Program-made: the position numbers and the translations under genes | The notes under the pieces: model-generated | Seen by the model: only the letters and a program-made list of their open reading frames with translations | Database searches by the model: none | What the model was told of the DNA's origin: nothing | DNA from: Chryseobacterium endalhagicum | GTDB taxonomy: Bacteria > Bacteroidota > Bacteroidia > Flavobacteriales > Weeksellaceae | Assembly (NCBI RefSeq): GCF_016745235.1 | Contig: NZ_JAELVM010000003.1 | Span: 124,001 to 188,000 of the forward strand | Reading direction: 5' to 3' | DNA: 64,000 bases | In this document: piece after piece, positions 51,252 through 60,021 of the stretch | How positions within the stretch are numbered: position 1 is the stretch's first letter | How the letters are laid out: each line of letters starts with the position of its first letter

Positions 51252-52655
51252 ATGAAGACTAAAAAATCAATTCTTTTACCACTTGCTTTATTCTCTTTCG
51301 GGCTTATGAGCGCTCAGCAAAAGGTATTGCAGACGGATTTCAATAAAGGAACCTGGGAGCAGGTGGGTAAAGGCTTGCAGCGTAAATGGGTTTCGGGAGC
51401 GGAAAGTACTTTCGCATTCTGGAAAATGGATAAAGGAGCTCATGTTCCGCCGCATCAGCATCCCAATGAACAGGTAACTTATATTACGAAAGGCAGTGTA
51501 AGGGTTTTAATGAATAATAAGGAACATATTGTAAAATCCGGCGGTGTCCTGATTATTCCCGCCAATGTTACCCACGAGTTTTTCTGCCTGGAAGACGGGA
51601 CGGAAGACCTTGATTTTTTCACTCCGGTCCGCAAAGACTGGACAGATGGAACTGCCGGCTACCTGAAACAGCAGGAAAATCCACTTGAAATTGTAGCCCG
51701 TTTCGATGATGCAAGACCGGGAAATGTAGCCGTGAGCCGTGACGGGCGGGTATTTGCAACGGTACATCCTTTAGCATCGCCCAAACTGCAGCTGGTGGAG
51801 ATCGTTAATGGAAAACCTGTTCCTTTTCCATCGGCAGAACTGCAGAAAAACGGAGGAAAAGCAAATGATAAACAGTTTGATACGCCTCTCGGAGTTGTTA
51901 TAGATAAGGAAAACCGTCTGTGGATGATCGATATGGGACAGGAATTGGGAACAACGCGTTTGTGGTCTATCGATTTAAAGAAAAATAAGATCTCAGAAAA
52001 GATTGAGCTCCCTGCGGATATTGCTCCCAAAGGAAGTTTTGTACAGGATGTAGCCATTGATGAAAAAAACGGCTGGGCTTATCTTGCAGATATTGCCAAT
52101 CCGGGTATTATCGCTTTAAATCTGAAAACAAAAAAGGCAAGAAGATTCAGCGGGCACAGTACTCTACAGTCTGAAGATGTAGATATGATCATCGATGGAA
52201 AAGTAATTGATTTTGGCGGAAAACCTTCCCGTGTAGGCGTCAATCCTATTACGCTTTCGGATGACAGGGAAACCCTGTTCTTTGGAAGTATGAACGGTAC
52301 AGCCTGGTATAAAGTTCCGGCCAGACTTTTCCGGGAAAATGCTGATGACACTACTATAGGTCATGCTATTCAGAAATTTGGGGACAAACCTGTAAGTGAC
52401 GGTGTGGCTACGGATAAGAACGGCAATCATTATATCACGAATCTTGGCGGGCACAGCATCAGTAAACTGGATTCCAATGGAACACTGAGTGAACTGGTGA
52501 AAGATGCGGGATTAAAATGGCCTGATAATGTGGCTGTTTCAGAAGACGGCTATCTTTATATTTCAGTCAACCAGCTGAATACTACGACCGCTTTTTCCGG
52601 TGAGAAAGATTCTGGTACGCCGCCGTATTTTATTTATCGTGTTAAACTTAAATAG
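51252..52655 (+). CDS. Exported cupin fused to a MRJP/Yellow-type beta-propeller
   Basis: 467 residues. Signal peptide to about residue 22. Residues 35-130 form a cupin (HVPPHQHPNEQVTYITKGSVRVLMNNKEHIVKSGGVLIIPANVTHEF, with His ligands). From about 145 a major-royal-jelly/Yellow family propeller follows (PGNVAVSRDGRVFATVHP, PLGVVIDKENRLWMIDMG, VQDVAIDEKNGWAYLADIANPGIIALNLKT, WPDNVAVSEDGYLYISVNQLN). The fusion suggests oxidation or hydrolysis of a small metabolite with metal in the cupin; related propellers act as lactonases or dopachrome-type enzymes. Second gene of the operon. Confidence 0.85.
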   Translation: MKTKKSILLPLALFSFGLMSAQQKVLQTDFNKGTWEQVGKGLQRKWVSGAESTFAFWKMDKGAHVPPHQHPNEQVTYITKGSVRVLMNNKEHIVKSGGVLIIPANVTHEFFCLEDGTEDLDFFTPVRKDWTDGTAGYLKQQENPLEIVARFDDARPGNVAVSRDGRVFATVHPLASPKLQLVEIVNGKPVPFPSAELQKNGGKANDKQFDTPLGVVIDKENRLWMIDMGQELGTTRLWSIDLKKNKISEKIELPADIAPKGSFVQDVAIDEKNGWAYLADIANPGIIALNLKTKKARRFSGHSTLQSEDVDMIIDGKVIDFGGKPSRVGVNPITLSDDRETLFFGSMNGTAWYKVPARLFRENADDTTIGHAIQKFGDKPVSDGVATDKNGNHYITNLGGHSISKLDSNGTLSELVKDAGLKWPDNVAVSEDGYLYISVNQLNTTTAFSGEKDSGTPPYFIYRVKLK

Positions 52656-52782
52656 TTTTATCACCAACCCTCAAAAAAATTATTTGAATTTTTGCCACCC
52701 CTATCGCAGAGGGGAATAATCATCCATACAATTTGTCTTCATCGAAACGGAGAGCTTAGCATATAATTAAATAAAAAAAATA

Positions 52783-53094
52783 ATGATTAAGAACCAATTT
52801 ATCTCAGAGGCTGTTTTAAAAGCCAGAGAAGGGAAAAGGGCAGCCTTGAAAGAAGCCCTGTTAAAACTGATCAATCCAACGCGGAGTGAACCGGGATGTC
52901 TTTATTATATTCTTTTTGAGGATAAAAATAATGAAGGGACATTTTATATGCGTGAAGCATTCAGAGATAAAGCTGCTTTTGAATTTCATACAGAAACGTT
53001 TCATTTTAAAAATTTTGCAGCACAAATGGACAGTCTCTTGGAAGAACCTATTCAGCTGATTGAGCTGGCGCAGGTTTCAGATCCTGAAATGTAA
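52783..53094 (+). CDS. Antibiotic-biosynthesis-monooxygenase (ABM) family protein
   Basis: 103 residues, a ferredoxin-like alpha/beta single domain (EGKRAALKEALLKLINPTRSEPGCLYYILFEDK, FYMREAFRDKAAFEFHTETFHFK). The family includes cofactor-free quinol monooxygenases and haem-degrading relatives. In this operon it may act on a quinol-like or small carbonyl compound. Cytoplasmic by lack of signal. Gap of 127 bp to the gene upstream, so it could have its own promoter. Confidence 0.85.
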   Translation: MIKNQFISEAVLKAREGKRAALKEALLKLINPTRSEPGCLYYILFEDKNNEGTFYMREAFRDKAAFEFHTETFHFKNFAAQMDSLLEEPIQLIELAQVSDPEM

Positions 53095-53206
53095 AATATT
53101 ATGGTTGAATCAACTTCACAGAGCCACCTTAAACCAAAACAAGCTTAATGCACTCAAATTCAATATATTGAATAATAATTTTTCACTCACCATTGAAATT
53201 AATGTT

Positions 53207-53214
53207 TATATTTG
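53207..53214 (+). promoter_or_regulatory. -7 element of the GG-leader peptide gene
   Basis: TATATTTG (53207-53214) fits TAnnTTTG. A transcript from about 53220 would exclude the earlier frame start at 53212 and supports the ATG at 53236. No good TTTG lies at -33. Confidence 0.55.
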
Positions 53215-53235
53215 AGTACCAAAAAACATTTTACA

Positions 53236-53481
53236 ATGAAAAATCTCAAATTAAAATTAACTGCCAATGGCGCAGAAGCTTTAAACAGATCAAAGCTAAA
53301 GAGTATTAACGGAGGTGTGGCTGCAGGTGCCTGTGATAACTGGGGAGGTGCTGAATTTTCAACATGTTTCAACTGCTGTCTCGGATACTATCAGGCTCAG
53401 ACTGATCTTCCCATGGGTCCGGCACCGTATGAACTGTGCGACAGTTTTTGCGGCGGAACGCCTGTAGTGATTCATCCTTAA
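53236..53481 (+). CDS. Double-glycine leader peptide with six-Cys core
   Basis: 81 residues from the ATG at 53236. Leader MKNLKLKLTANGAEALNRSK then LKSINGG (Gly26-Gly27), the processing site of C39-peptidase exporters, common in Bacteroidota bacteriocin-like precursors. The 54-residue core has six Cys (ACDN, STCFNCC, ELCD, SFCGG). Probably a secreted bacteriocin-like or signalling peptide. No exporter or modifying enzyme lies in the window. Terminator at 53500-53522. Confidence 0.8.
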   Translation: MKNLKLKLTANGAEALNRSKLKSINGGVAAGACDNWGGAEFSTCFNCCLGYYQAQTDLPMGPAPYELCDSFCGGTPVVIHP

Positions 53482-53499
53482 CTGATAAAAACAAAAAAA

Positions 53500-53522
53500 G
53501 GAGGCTTCTGCCTCCCTTTTTT
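53500..53522 (+). terminator. Terminator after the GG-leader gene
   Basis: GGAGGC-TTCT-GCCTCC followed by CTTTTTT. Confidence 0.85.
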
Positions 53523-53857
53523 CTGTATTAAATAACCTAAAGGCCAATTAACTTCTTTATATAGTTGTGTTTTTTTATGAAAGGTCTTCAAGAAGTCGGT
53601 TTCTAAGGCTATGCATACACTATATTAGTTTCATCACTCGTTTTGTGTTTTTAGAATCGTAACGATTAACCAGATGTACCCAATTGAAAAGTTAAAGGAA
53701 ATTTTCGACCGATACTGACGTTTTCGCTTGGTTAATTTTACTGGTACAAAGTAACGACATTAGAATATTAAGTGCCTCATAAAAGGCATCGATATATATC
53801 GAGAAGGCTGTAGATGTTTTTCGAATCTGCTTCTATGAGGGCAAAAACAAAGAAAGG
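53523..53857. other. Structured non-coding region
   Basis: About 335 bp. GATTAACCA (53663 region) and TTGGTTAAT (53727 region) can pair; TCGATATATATCGA (53789-53802) is a perfect palindrome; GCCTCATA (53774) and TATGAGGGC (53834) flank it as an imperfect hairpin. A 14-codon ORF (MYPIEKLKEIFDRY) sits in the first loop. More folded than its surroundings; unknown RNA or element remnant. Confidence 0.45.
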
Positions 53858-53874
53858 CTTTAGAAATCCTAAAG
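53858..53874 (-). terminator. Terminator of the kinase/regulator operon
   Basis: CTTTAG-AAATC-CTAAAG; read on the minus strand it is followed by CCTTTCTTTGTTTTTG. It overlaps the response-regulator stop. Confidence 0.7.
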
Positions 53875-54522
53875 TTTGTGATGGGTATTGATGATCTCGA
53901 TGAGCTCTACAATATTGTCTACTTTCAGTTTATTAAAAATATTCTTCTTGATGGTGCTCACCGTGTTCTGTTTTATATCCAGAGCATTGGCAATTTCCAG
54001 GTTCCCGTTTCCGTCTGCATACATTTCCGCTATCTGTAATTCTCTTGCCGTAAGGCTTCTGAGAGGATTGATAAGATTGGGATTGTAAACAAACTCTATT
54101 AATAATTTTCTTACCGTTTCAGAAAAATACTCGCCTTTATTTACCATATCCGAAACTGCCTGCTTTACGTCTTCTTCTTCACTTAATTTACTCAGATAGC
54201 CATTGGCTCCGGCTTTAATAAATTTAAGCGCATGAAGCTCTTCCTCAAGGCCGCTGAAAATAAGGATTTTTAAATCCGGGTTGGCATTTTTCAACAGGGA
54301 TAAAATGTGCAGACTGTTTCCGTCCGGGAAATGGGCATCAATAATGGCGATATCTATTCCTTTTTCCATGACCGTTTCCTCAATCTTCTGTAAGGAAGAG
54401 GTCTGATAAACTGTGGCATCGGGAAGAATCTCATCAATGAGAAGCGCCATGCCCTGGCGTACGATACTGTGATCATCCGCTAAAAGAAATACAATCTCTT
54501 TATGTTCAGTTGGCTGCTCCAT
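53869..54522 (-). CDS. NarL-type response regulator
   Basis: 217 residues. Receiver with Asp16/Asp17 and phosphoacceptor Asp62 (IAIIDAHFPDG), Lys in YLSKLSEEEDV; LuxR helix-turn-helix (SLTARELQIAEMYADGNGNLEIANALDIKQNTVSTIKKNIFNKLKVDN). Its start overlaps the histidine kinase end by 17 bp, so the kinase is its natural partner. Output domain closely matches the orphan regulator at 43821-44432. Confidence 0.93.
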   Translation of the reverse strand: MEQPTEHKEIVFLLADDHSIVRQGMALLIDEILPDATVYQTSSLQKIEETVMEKGIDIAIIDAHFPDGNSLHILSLLKNANPDLKILIFSGLEEELHALKFIKAGANGYLSKLSEEEDVKQAVSDMVNKGEYFSETVRKLLIEFVYNPNLINPLRSLTARELQIAEMYADGNGNLEIANALDIKQNTVSTIKKNIFNKLKVDNIVELIEIINTHHKL

Positions 54523-56245
54523 TTTTATTGATATTTAAATTAATTCTGAATGTTACTTTTGTTCCTTTGTACCGCTCACTGCTCACCCCTATTTCACCGT
54601 CAAAAAGTTCTATAATCTCTTTACAAAGATTCAGTCCCAGACCTGCACCGAAATTATCCATCTTGTCGGAGGCCATTCCCTGATAATAGGGTTCAAAAAT
54701 ATTCACCAGATCGGATTCCGAGATTCCTATTCCGGTATCGCTTACGGTTGTGATCAGAGACACGGTGTTTTCTCCGGTACGTTCTGTGGACATGCTAAGA
54801 TCAATCTGCCCGTTTTCTGTAAATTTATTGGCATTTCCCAGGATATTCATGAATACCTGATTGATCTTTATTTTATCTGCATCCACCACCAAATCGGCAG
54901 GAATTCCATCGCTAACGACAAACTTATTATTTCTGGTTTCAATGTAAGGTCCAATGGCCGTTACCACAGAATTAAGTTCATCTTTAAGATTGAAAACGAA
55001 ATTGGTCAGTTTCTTCGGTGCTTCCTGGTTTTTGGTGTAATCAAGAATCTGGTTGGACTGGATCAGCAAAGTGCTGTTCGTAAATTTGATTGATTTCAGA
55101 TAATCTTTTATCGCCTCATCTTTTGTCGTTCTGTTGATCTTATCAATAAAAATATTGACAATCTTCAATGGCGACATCAGCTCATGACTCAGCATTCCAA
55201 GGATTCTGTTTTTAAAATTAAGACTCTTATTGATCTCTTTATTGGCCGCATTCAGCCTGCGTTCGTATATAAATGCCAATCTGGTTAAATACATGATCAG
55301 AATGGAAACAATGAACATCAGGATCATTAATCCAAGAACCAGATAAGTTCTGATCTTATTATTATTTGAACTTTGCTCGTTATATTCTTTCTCCAGCTGT
55401 GATTTAAAATCTTTAATGGCACTTTCATACACATTGATCAGCCCGTTGCTGTACACCAGCAGTTTACTGAAATTACTATAAAAGTGGGCATTATCCCGCT
55501 GATTCCTTGCCACATTCTTTTCAGCATTCCTCTGAACCTTTTTCACTTCTTCAGCATAATGCTTATCCATAGATTTGATGGCATTATCCATTTCAGATTT
55601 TACATTGGAAAGATCTATGGTTTTATTGTTGGTTAATGTGATGACCGTGCTTTCTTTCTGCACATTCACCTTACCGGATATGGCATCTTTCAGACGTCCC
55701 ATGAAACCTTTCTTTTTAATGGTATCCGTATAGGTACGCGTCTGTATATCCATGTTTTCGAAGTTGTTCTTAAACTTCTTCGGCTCATAAGGCTGCTCCT
55801 GGACTTTAGGAGCCTGATTGGCAGAAAGCTGGTAGGCTGAATCTATTAATGTTTTCAGCTGATTAGTCTGCAGGGTGTCTTTTTTCCGCTGGATAATGTT
55901 GTTTCTCAGTTTTGGGCTGAGCTTTTCGTAGCCGTCTATTTTATCAAAATTACCGTTAAGCTTTTTGAGGGATTCAAAGTATAATTTCAGGTCCTTATCA
56001 TCCTGGCTGACCATATATTTTTGAAAATATTTCTGGGCATCCATGAAATCCTTCCTGGAAGTATCGGTGAGGTCGCCCAGCACCTTGCTTTCTTCTAATT
56101 GCTGTTTAATAAAATTCAGTTTCTTTTCATTGACAAATTCGTTATAAAAAAATACAGCAATAATGACCTGTATCAATAAAATACACACGATCAAAGAATA
56201 ATGAACGATTTTTCGCCATTTAAAATTCAAGAAATTATATTTCAT
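54506..56245 (-). CDS. Hybrid-free sensor histidine kinase
   Basis: 579 residues. First TM helix about 13-33, a long extracytoplasmic, coiled-coil-rich sensor (about 34-300) with many Lys/Glu/Asn, a second TM near 304-325, then HisKA with His354 (LGMLSHELMSPLKIV) and HATPase_c (NQVFMNILGNANKF, TVSDTGIGISESDL, NFGAGLGLNLCKEII). The sensor has no recognised ligand domain. It pairs with the regulator downstream. GG-leader peptide genes lie on both sides; they could be targets or signals, which is only inferred. Confidence 0.93.
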   Translation of the reverse strand: MKYNFLNFKWRKIVHYSLIVCILLIQVIIAVFFYNEFVNEKKLNFIKQQLEESKVLGDLTDTSRKDFMDAQKYFQKYMVSQDDKDLKLYFESLKKLNGNFDKIDGYEKLSPKLRNNIIQRKKDTLQTNQLKTLIDSAYQLSANQAPKVQEQPYEPKKFKNNFENMDIQTRTYTDTIKKKGFMGRLKDAISGKVNVQKESTVITLTNNKTIDLSNVKSEMDNAIKSMDKHYAEEVKKVQRNAEKNVARNQRDNAHFYSNFSKLLVYSNGLINVYESAIKDFKSQLEKEYNEQSSNNNKIRTYLVLGLMILMFIVSILIMYLTRLAFIYERRLNAANKEINKSLNFKNRILGMLSHELMSPLKIVNIFIDKINRTTKDEAIKDYLKSIKFTNSTLLIQSNQILDYTKNQEAPKKLTNFVFNLKDELNSVVTAIGPYIETRNNKFVVSDGIPADLVVDADKIKINQVFMNILGNANKFTENGQIDLSMSTERTGENTVSLITTVSDTGIGISESDLVNIFEPYYQGMASDKMDNFGAGLGLNLCKEIIELFDGEIGVSSERYKGTKVTFRINLNINKNGAAN

Positions 56246-56732
56246 AGGGATCTGTCAGCTAAATTAATTTTCTGTTTATTCAAGTCTCCGGTTTTAGTTT
56301 TTTTATGACAGATGGATTACCAGGAAACCCGGCAAGTGCAGTCTGTCATTCAGTTTGCAAAGTTAAAGTAATTTTTGTCTTATTATGACAGTAAATAGCT
56401 GATAAAAAGCAAACTAATTAAATTCACCTTTTCGTCAAAATACTTACAAAAACTTCAAATTTGAATTCATACACCTATAAAGTTAGGCATAAAATGGAAC
56501 AGATGTTTAGAATACTGCAAAATTACATTAATTTTTATCGAATTTAACATTAAACTCATAACGTTTTACATAAAAACCCTATTAAAATAATTCAATTTTT
56601 ATTTACGATTGTGAAATCATTTATATATTCGCTTTATTTGTTAAAACGATAAAACTAAACAGGAAAATCTTCCCTGTTTTCTTCTGATTTTTTTTCATAT
56701 TCCTTTGTTGGGAAGAGCGATCTAAAAACATT
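56246..56732. other. AT-rich upstream region of the kinase
   Basis: 487 bp. A minus-strand TAACTTTG box (plus-strand CAAAGTTA at 56358-56365) lies about 110 bp before the kinase ATG. CTGTCA/TGACAG occurs three times (near 56308, 56343 and 56386) around it, a possible regulator site. Beyond 56450, AT-rich with no protein-like frame. Confidence 0.5.
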
Positions 56733-57437
56733 TTATTTACCTTTTTTAAGATGGTTTATATTTTCAGCAAAGTCATTACAATCAGAATTTCCAATATAGC
56801 AGACAAAATAAGGTCTCGCAATATGTATCTTTTTTAAAACTGCTTCATTCTTTTTCCAGTCCATCAAATTTTTTAATTCAATAATTTCATCATTTTGCAG
56901 TATTAATGTTGAATTAAATATTTCGACAATGTCTTCGAGCTTTTTCTGAGCCGGTACTTCATAAAAGTATCCTTCTCCCTGCCGGAAATTTTCATAAGTT
57001 CCATCTTTAAATTTTACAAGGAAATAATGCGTGGGTGTACTGCTCATTCCCTGAATAATTTTTTCAGGCATTGCATATTCACATGTTTCAACTTTTACGA
57101 CATCAGCGTCAAACTTCAGGATGTTTTCAGAAACAAGACCATGTTCGATGATGCCTCTTTGAACAAACTCCGTATCATAAGGCTTTTTGTCTATAATACC
57201 ATAGCGTTTTTCATGGAGTGCATGATAAATATTCTCAATTGCTTTTCTTTTATGCCGGAATACCACACAGGGAAGAAACGTTCCGTCATCCAGCGTAACA
57301 GAAGCACAATATCCATCACCATAAAACCTGTCAGAAATGGGTTCAACGTATTTATTTAAGAGGTAAATCAAATCTTCTTCATGCAGGGTTGAGCCATAAT
57401 GTTTAAAATTCTCTTCGTTTCGTTCAATTATAGTCAT
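56733..57437 (-). CDS. Hypothetical protein
   Basis: 234 residues, soluble, mixed alpha/beta, without signal or membrane segment. Contains YGDGYCASVTLDDGTFLPCVVFRHKRKAIENIY near residue 40 and a second beta-rich half (THYFLVKFKDGTYENFRQGEGYFYEV). Not recognised. It runs opposite to the two small GG-leader genes and its start lies 143 bp from the first one. Confidence 0.7.
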   Translation of the reverse strand: MTIIERNEENFKHYGSTLHEEDLIYLLNKYVEPISDRFYGDGYCASVTLDDGTFLPCVVFRHKRKAIENIYHALHEKRYGIIDKKPYDTEFVQRGIIEHGLVSENILKFDADVVKVETCEYAMPEKIIQGMSSTPTHYFLVKFKDGTYENFRQGEGYFYEVPAQKKLEDIVEIFNSTLILQNDEIIELKNLMDWKKNEAVLKKIHIARPYFVCYIGNSDCNDFAENINHLKKGK

Positions 57438-57579
57438 TGATATTCAAATATACCTGTAAATATACTTATAAAGGCGAAAGAGTAAATTTACCCTCCTTCC
57501 CCGCAACGTTAAAATTTCAGAATATTTCATTTCAATTAAGGAAAATTGATTAATTTCGGATACAACTAAATCTATTCTT

Positions 57580-57723
57580 ATGAAAAATCTAAAAAAAATC
57601 AACAGACAGGAAATGAAAACCATTAAAGGCGGAATCAACTGTCCGGGCGGTCAGATCTGCATGATCGGCGGAAAATGGACATGCACGGCATACGACGGAT
57701 GTGGCGGCGGAAATCAGCCTTAA
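57580..57723 (+). CDS. Double-glycine leader peptide, four-Cys core
   Basis: 47 residues, too short for standard ORF calling. Leader MKNLKKINRQEMKTIKGG (18 residues, ends in GG) and core INCPGGQICMIGGKWTCTAY...CGGGNQP with four Cys. The leader is of the Chryseobacterium bacteriocin-like type (MKNLKK...K-I-K/N-GG). It lies 29 bp before a second such gene, so they share a transcript ended by a perfect terminator at 57929-57961. Confidence 0.8.
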   Translation: MKNLKKINRQEMKTIKGGINCPGGQICMIGGKWTCTAYDGCGGGNQP

Positions 57724-57752
57724 TTTTTAAAATTTAACCCAATTACTTTATT

Positions 57753-57899
57753 ATGAAAAATTCTAAGAAAATTTCAAGAGATCAGCTGAAAGCGATCAAT
57801 GGAGGAGCCTTGAGCTGCTCCCAAGCATGCTGCCCGCCACCGGGAATAAAAAGATGCCCGTGGGTTATTTGCGTGGCACCGTGTGATATATTGAGTTAA
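57753..57899 (+). CDS. Double-glycine leader peptide, six-Cys core
   Basis: 48 residues, starting 29 bp after its neighbour. Leader MKNSKKISRDQLKAINGG and core ALSCSQACCPPPGIKRCPWVICVAPCDILS with six Cys, hence disulfide-stabilised or modified. The leader is clearly related to the previous gene, while the cores differ completely, as in bacteriocin or toxin/immunity arrays. No processing ABC transporter is in the window. Confidence 0.8.
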   Translation: MKNSKKISRDQLKAINGGALSCSQACCPPPGIKRCPWVICVAPCDILS

Positions 57900-57928
57900 T
57901 AAGATATTTATATATCATTTGGAAATAA

Positions 57929-57961
57929 AAACAGCTTAGAATCTCCGATTCTAAGCTGTTT
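57929..57961 (+). terminator. Perfect terminator after the GG-leader pair
   Basis: AAACAGCTTAGAATC and GATTCTAAGCTGTTT are exact complements (15 bp) with a TCC loop and a T-rich tail. Confidence 0.9.
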
Positions 57962-58046
57962 CTTTTAACTGAGTGAAAATTAAACTGCTTTTGCTCTTAC
58001 AATTTTTTTTGAACTGACTTTGCAGCAATTCAAATCTTACTCCCCC

Positions 58047-59021
58047 TTATTTCCTAATAATTTCGAAAGTACTTGAGCCTTTAGGTTTATGCAATAATAT
58101 ACCCCAGCTTGTTGTCCTTCCTTTAGGTGTTTTACTTATTAATGCAGTCCAGTTTCTGAACTTGCCATCGGGAATCACCAGTGTCACCAGCTTTCCATTT
58201 CCATAGATTTTCATTTCATAATGATCAATTGGCTGCATATTTCCAGGGCATAACTTCAACATTTTTTCTTTATTGTTTTGATAATCAATTTTTGAATCTT
58301 CTGGTGTGGTATAGGTGACCACATCCAATTCCTCATCTTCCTTTGTACGCAATTTAAGATATTCATCAATTTTCCCGCTATTAAGCAAATCTTTGATATT
58401 AGAAAAATACGCTACTACCTCTTTCTGCAAAACATCTTTATCTGTTTTCTTCAGATCCTGGCTTTCACTCCAGCCTGTTACGTGGTAGGGCAAATCTTTA
58501 ACATCTACCTCCCAGGTCTGCTCCCAAAAAGCAACTTTTTCCGGAGGAGCCTGAATCTTCAACTCGCTTTTAGCATAATCTATTTCATTTGAATACCCTA
58601 AAGGATCACCTTTGTCCGGAACAATTTTGGAAAAATAAATGTGCCATCTCGCGGTTTCATTAAAAATAATGTCTTTTGGCTGTACCATTGTATCAGGGGA
58701 ATCTTTTTTAGGAAGAAACCTGATTTTTAAGGTATGTTTTCCATTCCCTAATAAGTATGGATTCAATTCAGTTGTATTGCTCATGTTGTCTCCGTAATAG
58801 AAATCAATAAGTATGTCATCTAAGTACAACTCATAAGGAGACATTGCATTGACATGAGCAATATAGGTTGTTTTATTTGCTGCTGAATGAGCACTACCCT
58901 GTCTATTTATTTTCCCGGAACTTTGTTTAGCCTTATTTTGTGAATTTTGCTGTCCATTACAAAGAATCATAAGTATTGAGAATACAGCTAAACCTATTTT
59001 TTTATAATTTGTATTTTCCAT
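58047..59021 (-). CDS. Exported protein of unknown function
   Basis: 324 residues. Hydrophobic N-terminus (MENTNYKKIGLAVFSILMILC) suggests export; MILC could be a weak lipobox. The rest is Lys/Asp-rich (NSQNKAKQSSGKINRQGSAHS, YLKLRTKEDEELDVVTYTTP) with beta segments. Not recognised. It runs opposite to the GG-leader pair. Confidence 0.65.
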   Translation of the reverse strand: MENTNYKKIGLAVFSILMILCNGQQNSQNKAKQSSGKINRQGSAHSAANKTTYIAHVNAMSPYELYLDDILIDFYYGDNMSNTTELNPYLLGNGKHTLKIRFLPKKDSPDTMVQPKDIIFNETARWHIYFSKIVPDKGDPLGYSNEIDYAKSELKIQAPPEKVAFWEQTWEVDVKDLPYHVTGWSESQDLKKTDKDVLQKEVVAYFSNIKDLLNSGKIDEYLKLRTKEDEELDVVTYTTPEDSKIDYQNNKEKMLKLCPGNMQPIDHYEMKIYGNGKLVTLVIPDGKFRNWTALISKTPKGRTTSWGILLHKPKGSSTFEIIRK

Positions 59022-59409
59022 GGATTTCAGAATTTATTATTGAGAATCTATGATCAGAGCTCTTCCAACTCCCGTGTGTCTTTTTGAGTTTTATTGTTTC
59101 GCTTTGAATTTCAACAAAACAGAAAAGAAGATGTCTCATGGTAGATATTTCATTTTCAGTCACTTGTCATCAACATGGAAATATACATAAAAATACATAA
59201 CGGCTGATCATTTCTTTTACCCCGAAACAGACCATTTTAAAAAATGAAAAAAGGTAGCCAGCTTTTCAGTAACTATAAAAAAAAGAAAAGCCTGCAAATT
59301 GTAAAAATAGGCAGGTCTTATAGCTTTTTTAATACTTTTATATATTTCTAAAGCACTTTCAGGTCGAGAGATCGTTTGAACTGTTCCCGTAAATACCCTT
59401 TAACCTCTT
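59022..59409. other. Intergenic region
   Basis: 388 bp. A hairpin GCCTGC/GCAGG (59290-59315) is followed by T-rich DNA further on (AGCTTTTTTAATAC) and may stop the gene at 58047 side or the opposite side. AT-rich; no gene seen. Confidence 0.5.
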
Positions 59410-60021
59410 TTATCTGGCTTTCATATCAAGAACAAACTTCAGGTTCGCAAAATCCGTATTGGCTTCAACTAAAGTGCAGATTCCATTGTTGTATGTGTAG
59501 GTAGTTGTATTTCCGTTCGGCAGATCGATCCTGTATTTTTTGGAATTAATCTTCTGAATGGGAATCATTTTTTGGAATTTCTCCGAAAAAACAGATTTTA
59601 TATTGCCGGGCTCATTAAAATACAGACTTGCAGTAGAGCTGAAAATGGACTGTTTCAAAGAACCATTGGCGCCATCTTTGTCGGAAAGATTATAAAAACT
59701 TCCGTTCCAGGTAGCCGTATTGTTCACTTTTAGTTTCCCGTTCATCGTCCGGTAAAGTTTGGCCTGCTGTAAAATATTCTGTTTAAAAGTGACCCCCATT
59801 TTGTCGTAAACTTCAATACTGTAAAGGATTTTTACTTTAGCCCTCGATTCAAAAAGATATTCGGTGACATCGTCCTTCAAAGAACGCTCCACACGGATAT
59901 TACCAATGGTTTTATCATCTTTTACAATAGAATAATTCAGATATTCTTTGGTAATGGGTGTCGCCATATTGGGTTGAAAATAACTGTTCAAAATCATCGA
60001 AAAAATCAGGAGTGTTTTCAT
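59410..60021 (-). CDS. Secreted DUF6134-like protein
   Basis: 203 residues from the ATG at 60021 (the longer frame lacks a signal). Signal peptide MKTLLIFSMILNSYFQPNMA. The mature part is a repetitive beta-meander (YSIVKDDKTIGNIRVERS, AKVKILYSIEVYDKMGVTFKQN, YRIDLPNGNTTTYTYNNGICTLVEAN) that I associate with DUF6134 of Flavobacteriia, moderately sure. Function unknown. Confidence 0.65.
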   Translation of the reverse strand: MKTLLIFSMILNSYFQPNMATPITKEYLNYSIVKDDKTIGNIRVERSLKDDVTEYLFESRAKVKILYSIEVYDKMGVTFKQNILQQAKLYRTMNGKLKVNNTATWNGSFYNLSDKDGANGSLKQSIFSSTASLYFNEPGNIKSVFSEKFQKMIPIQKINSKKYRIDLPNGNTTTYTYNNGICTLVEANTDFANLKFVLDMKAR

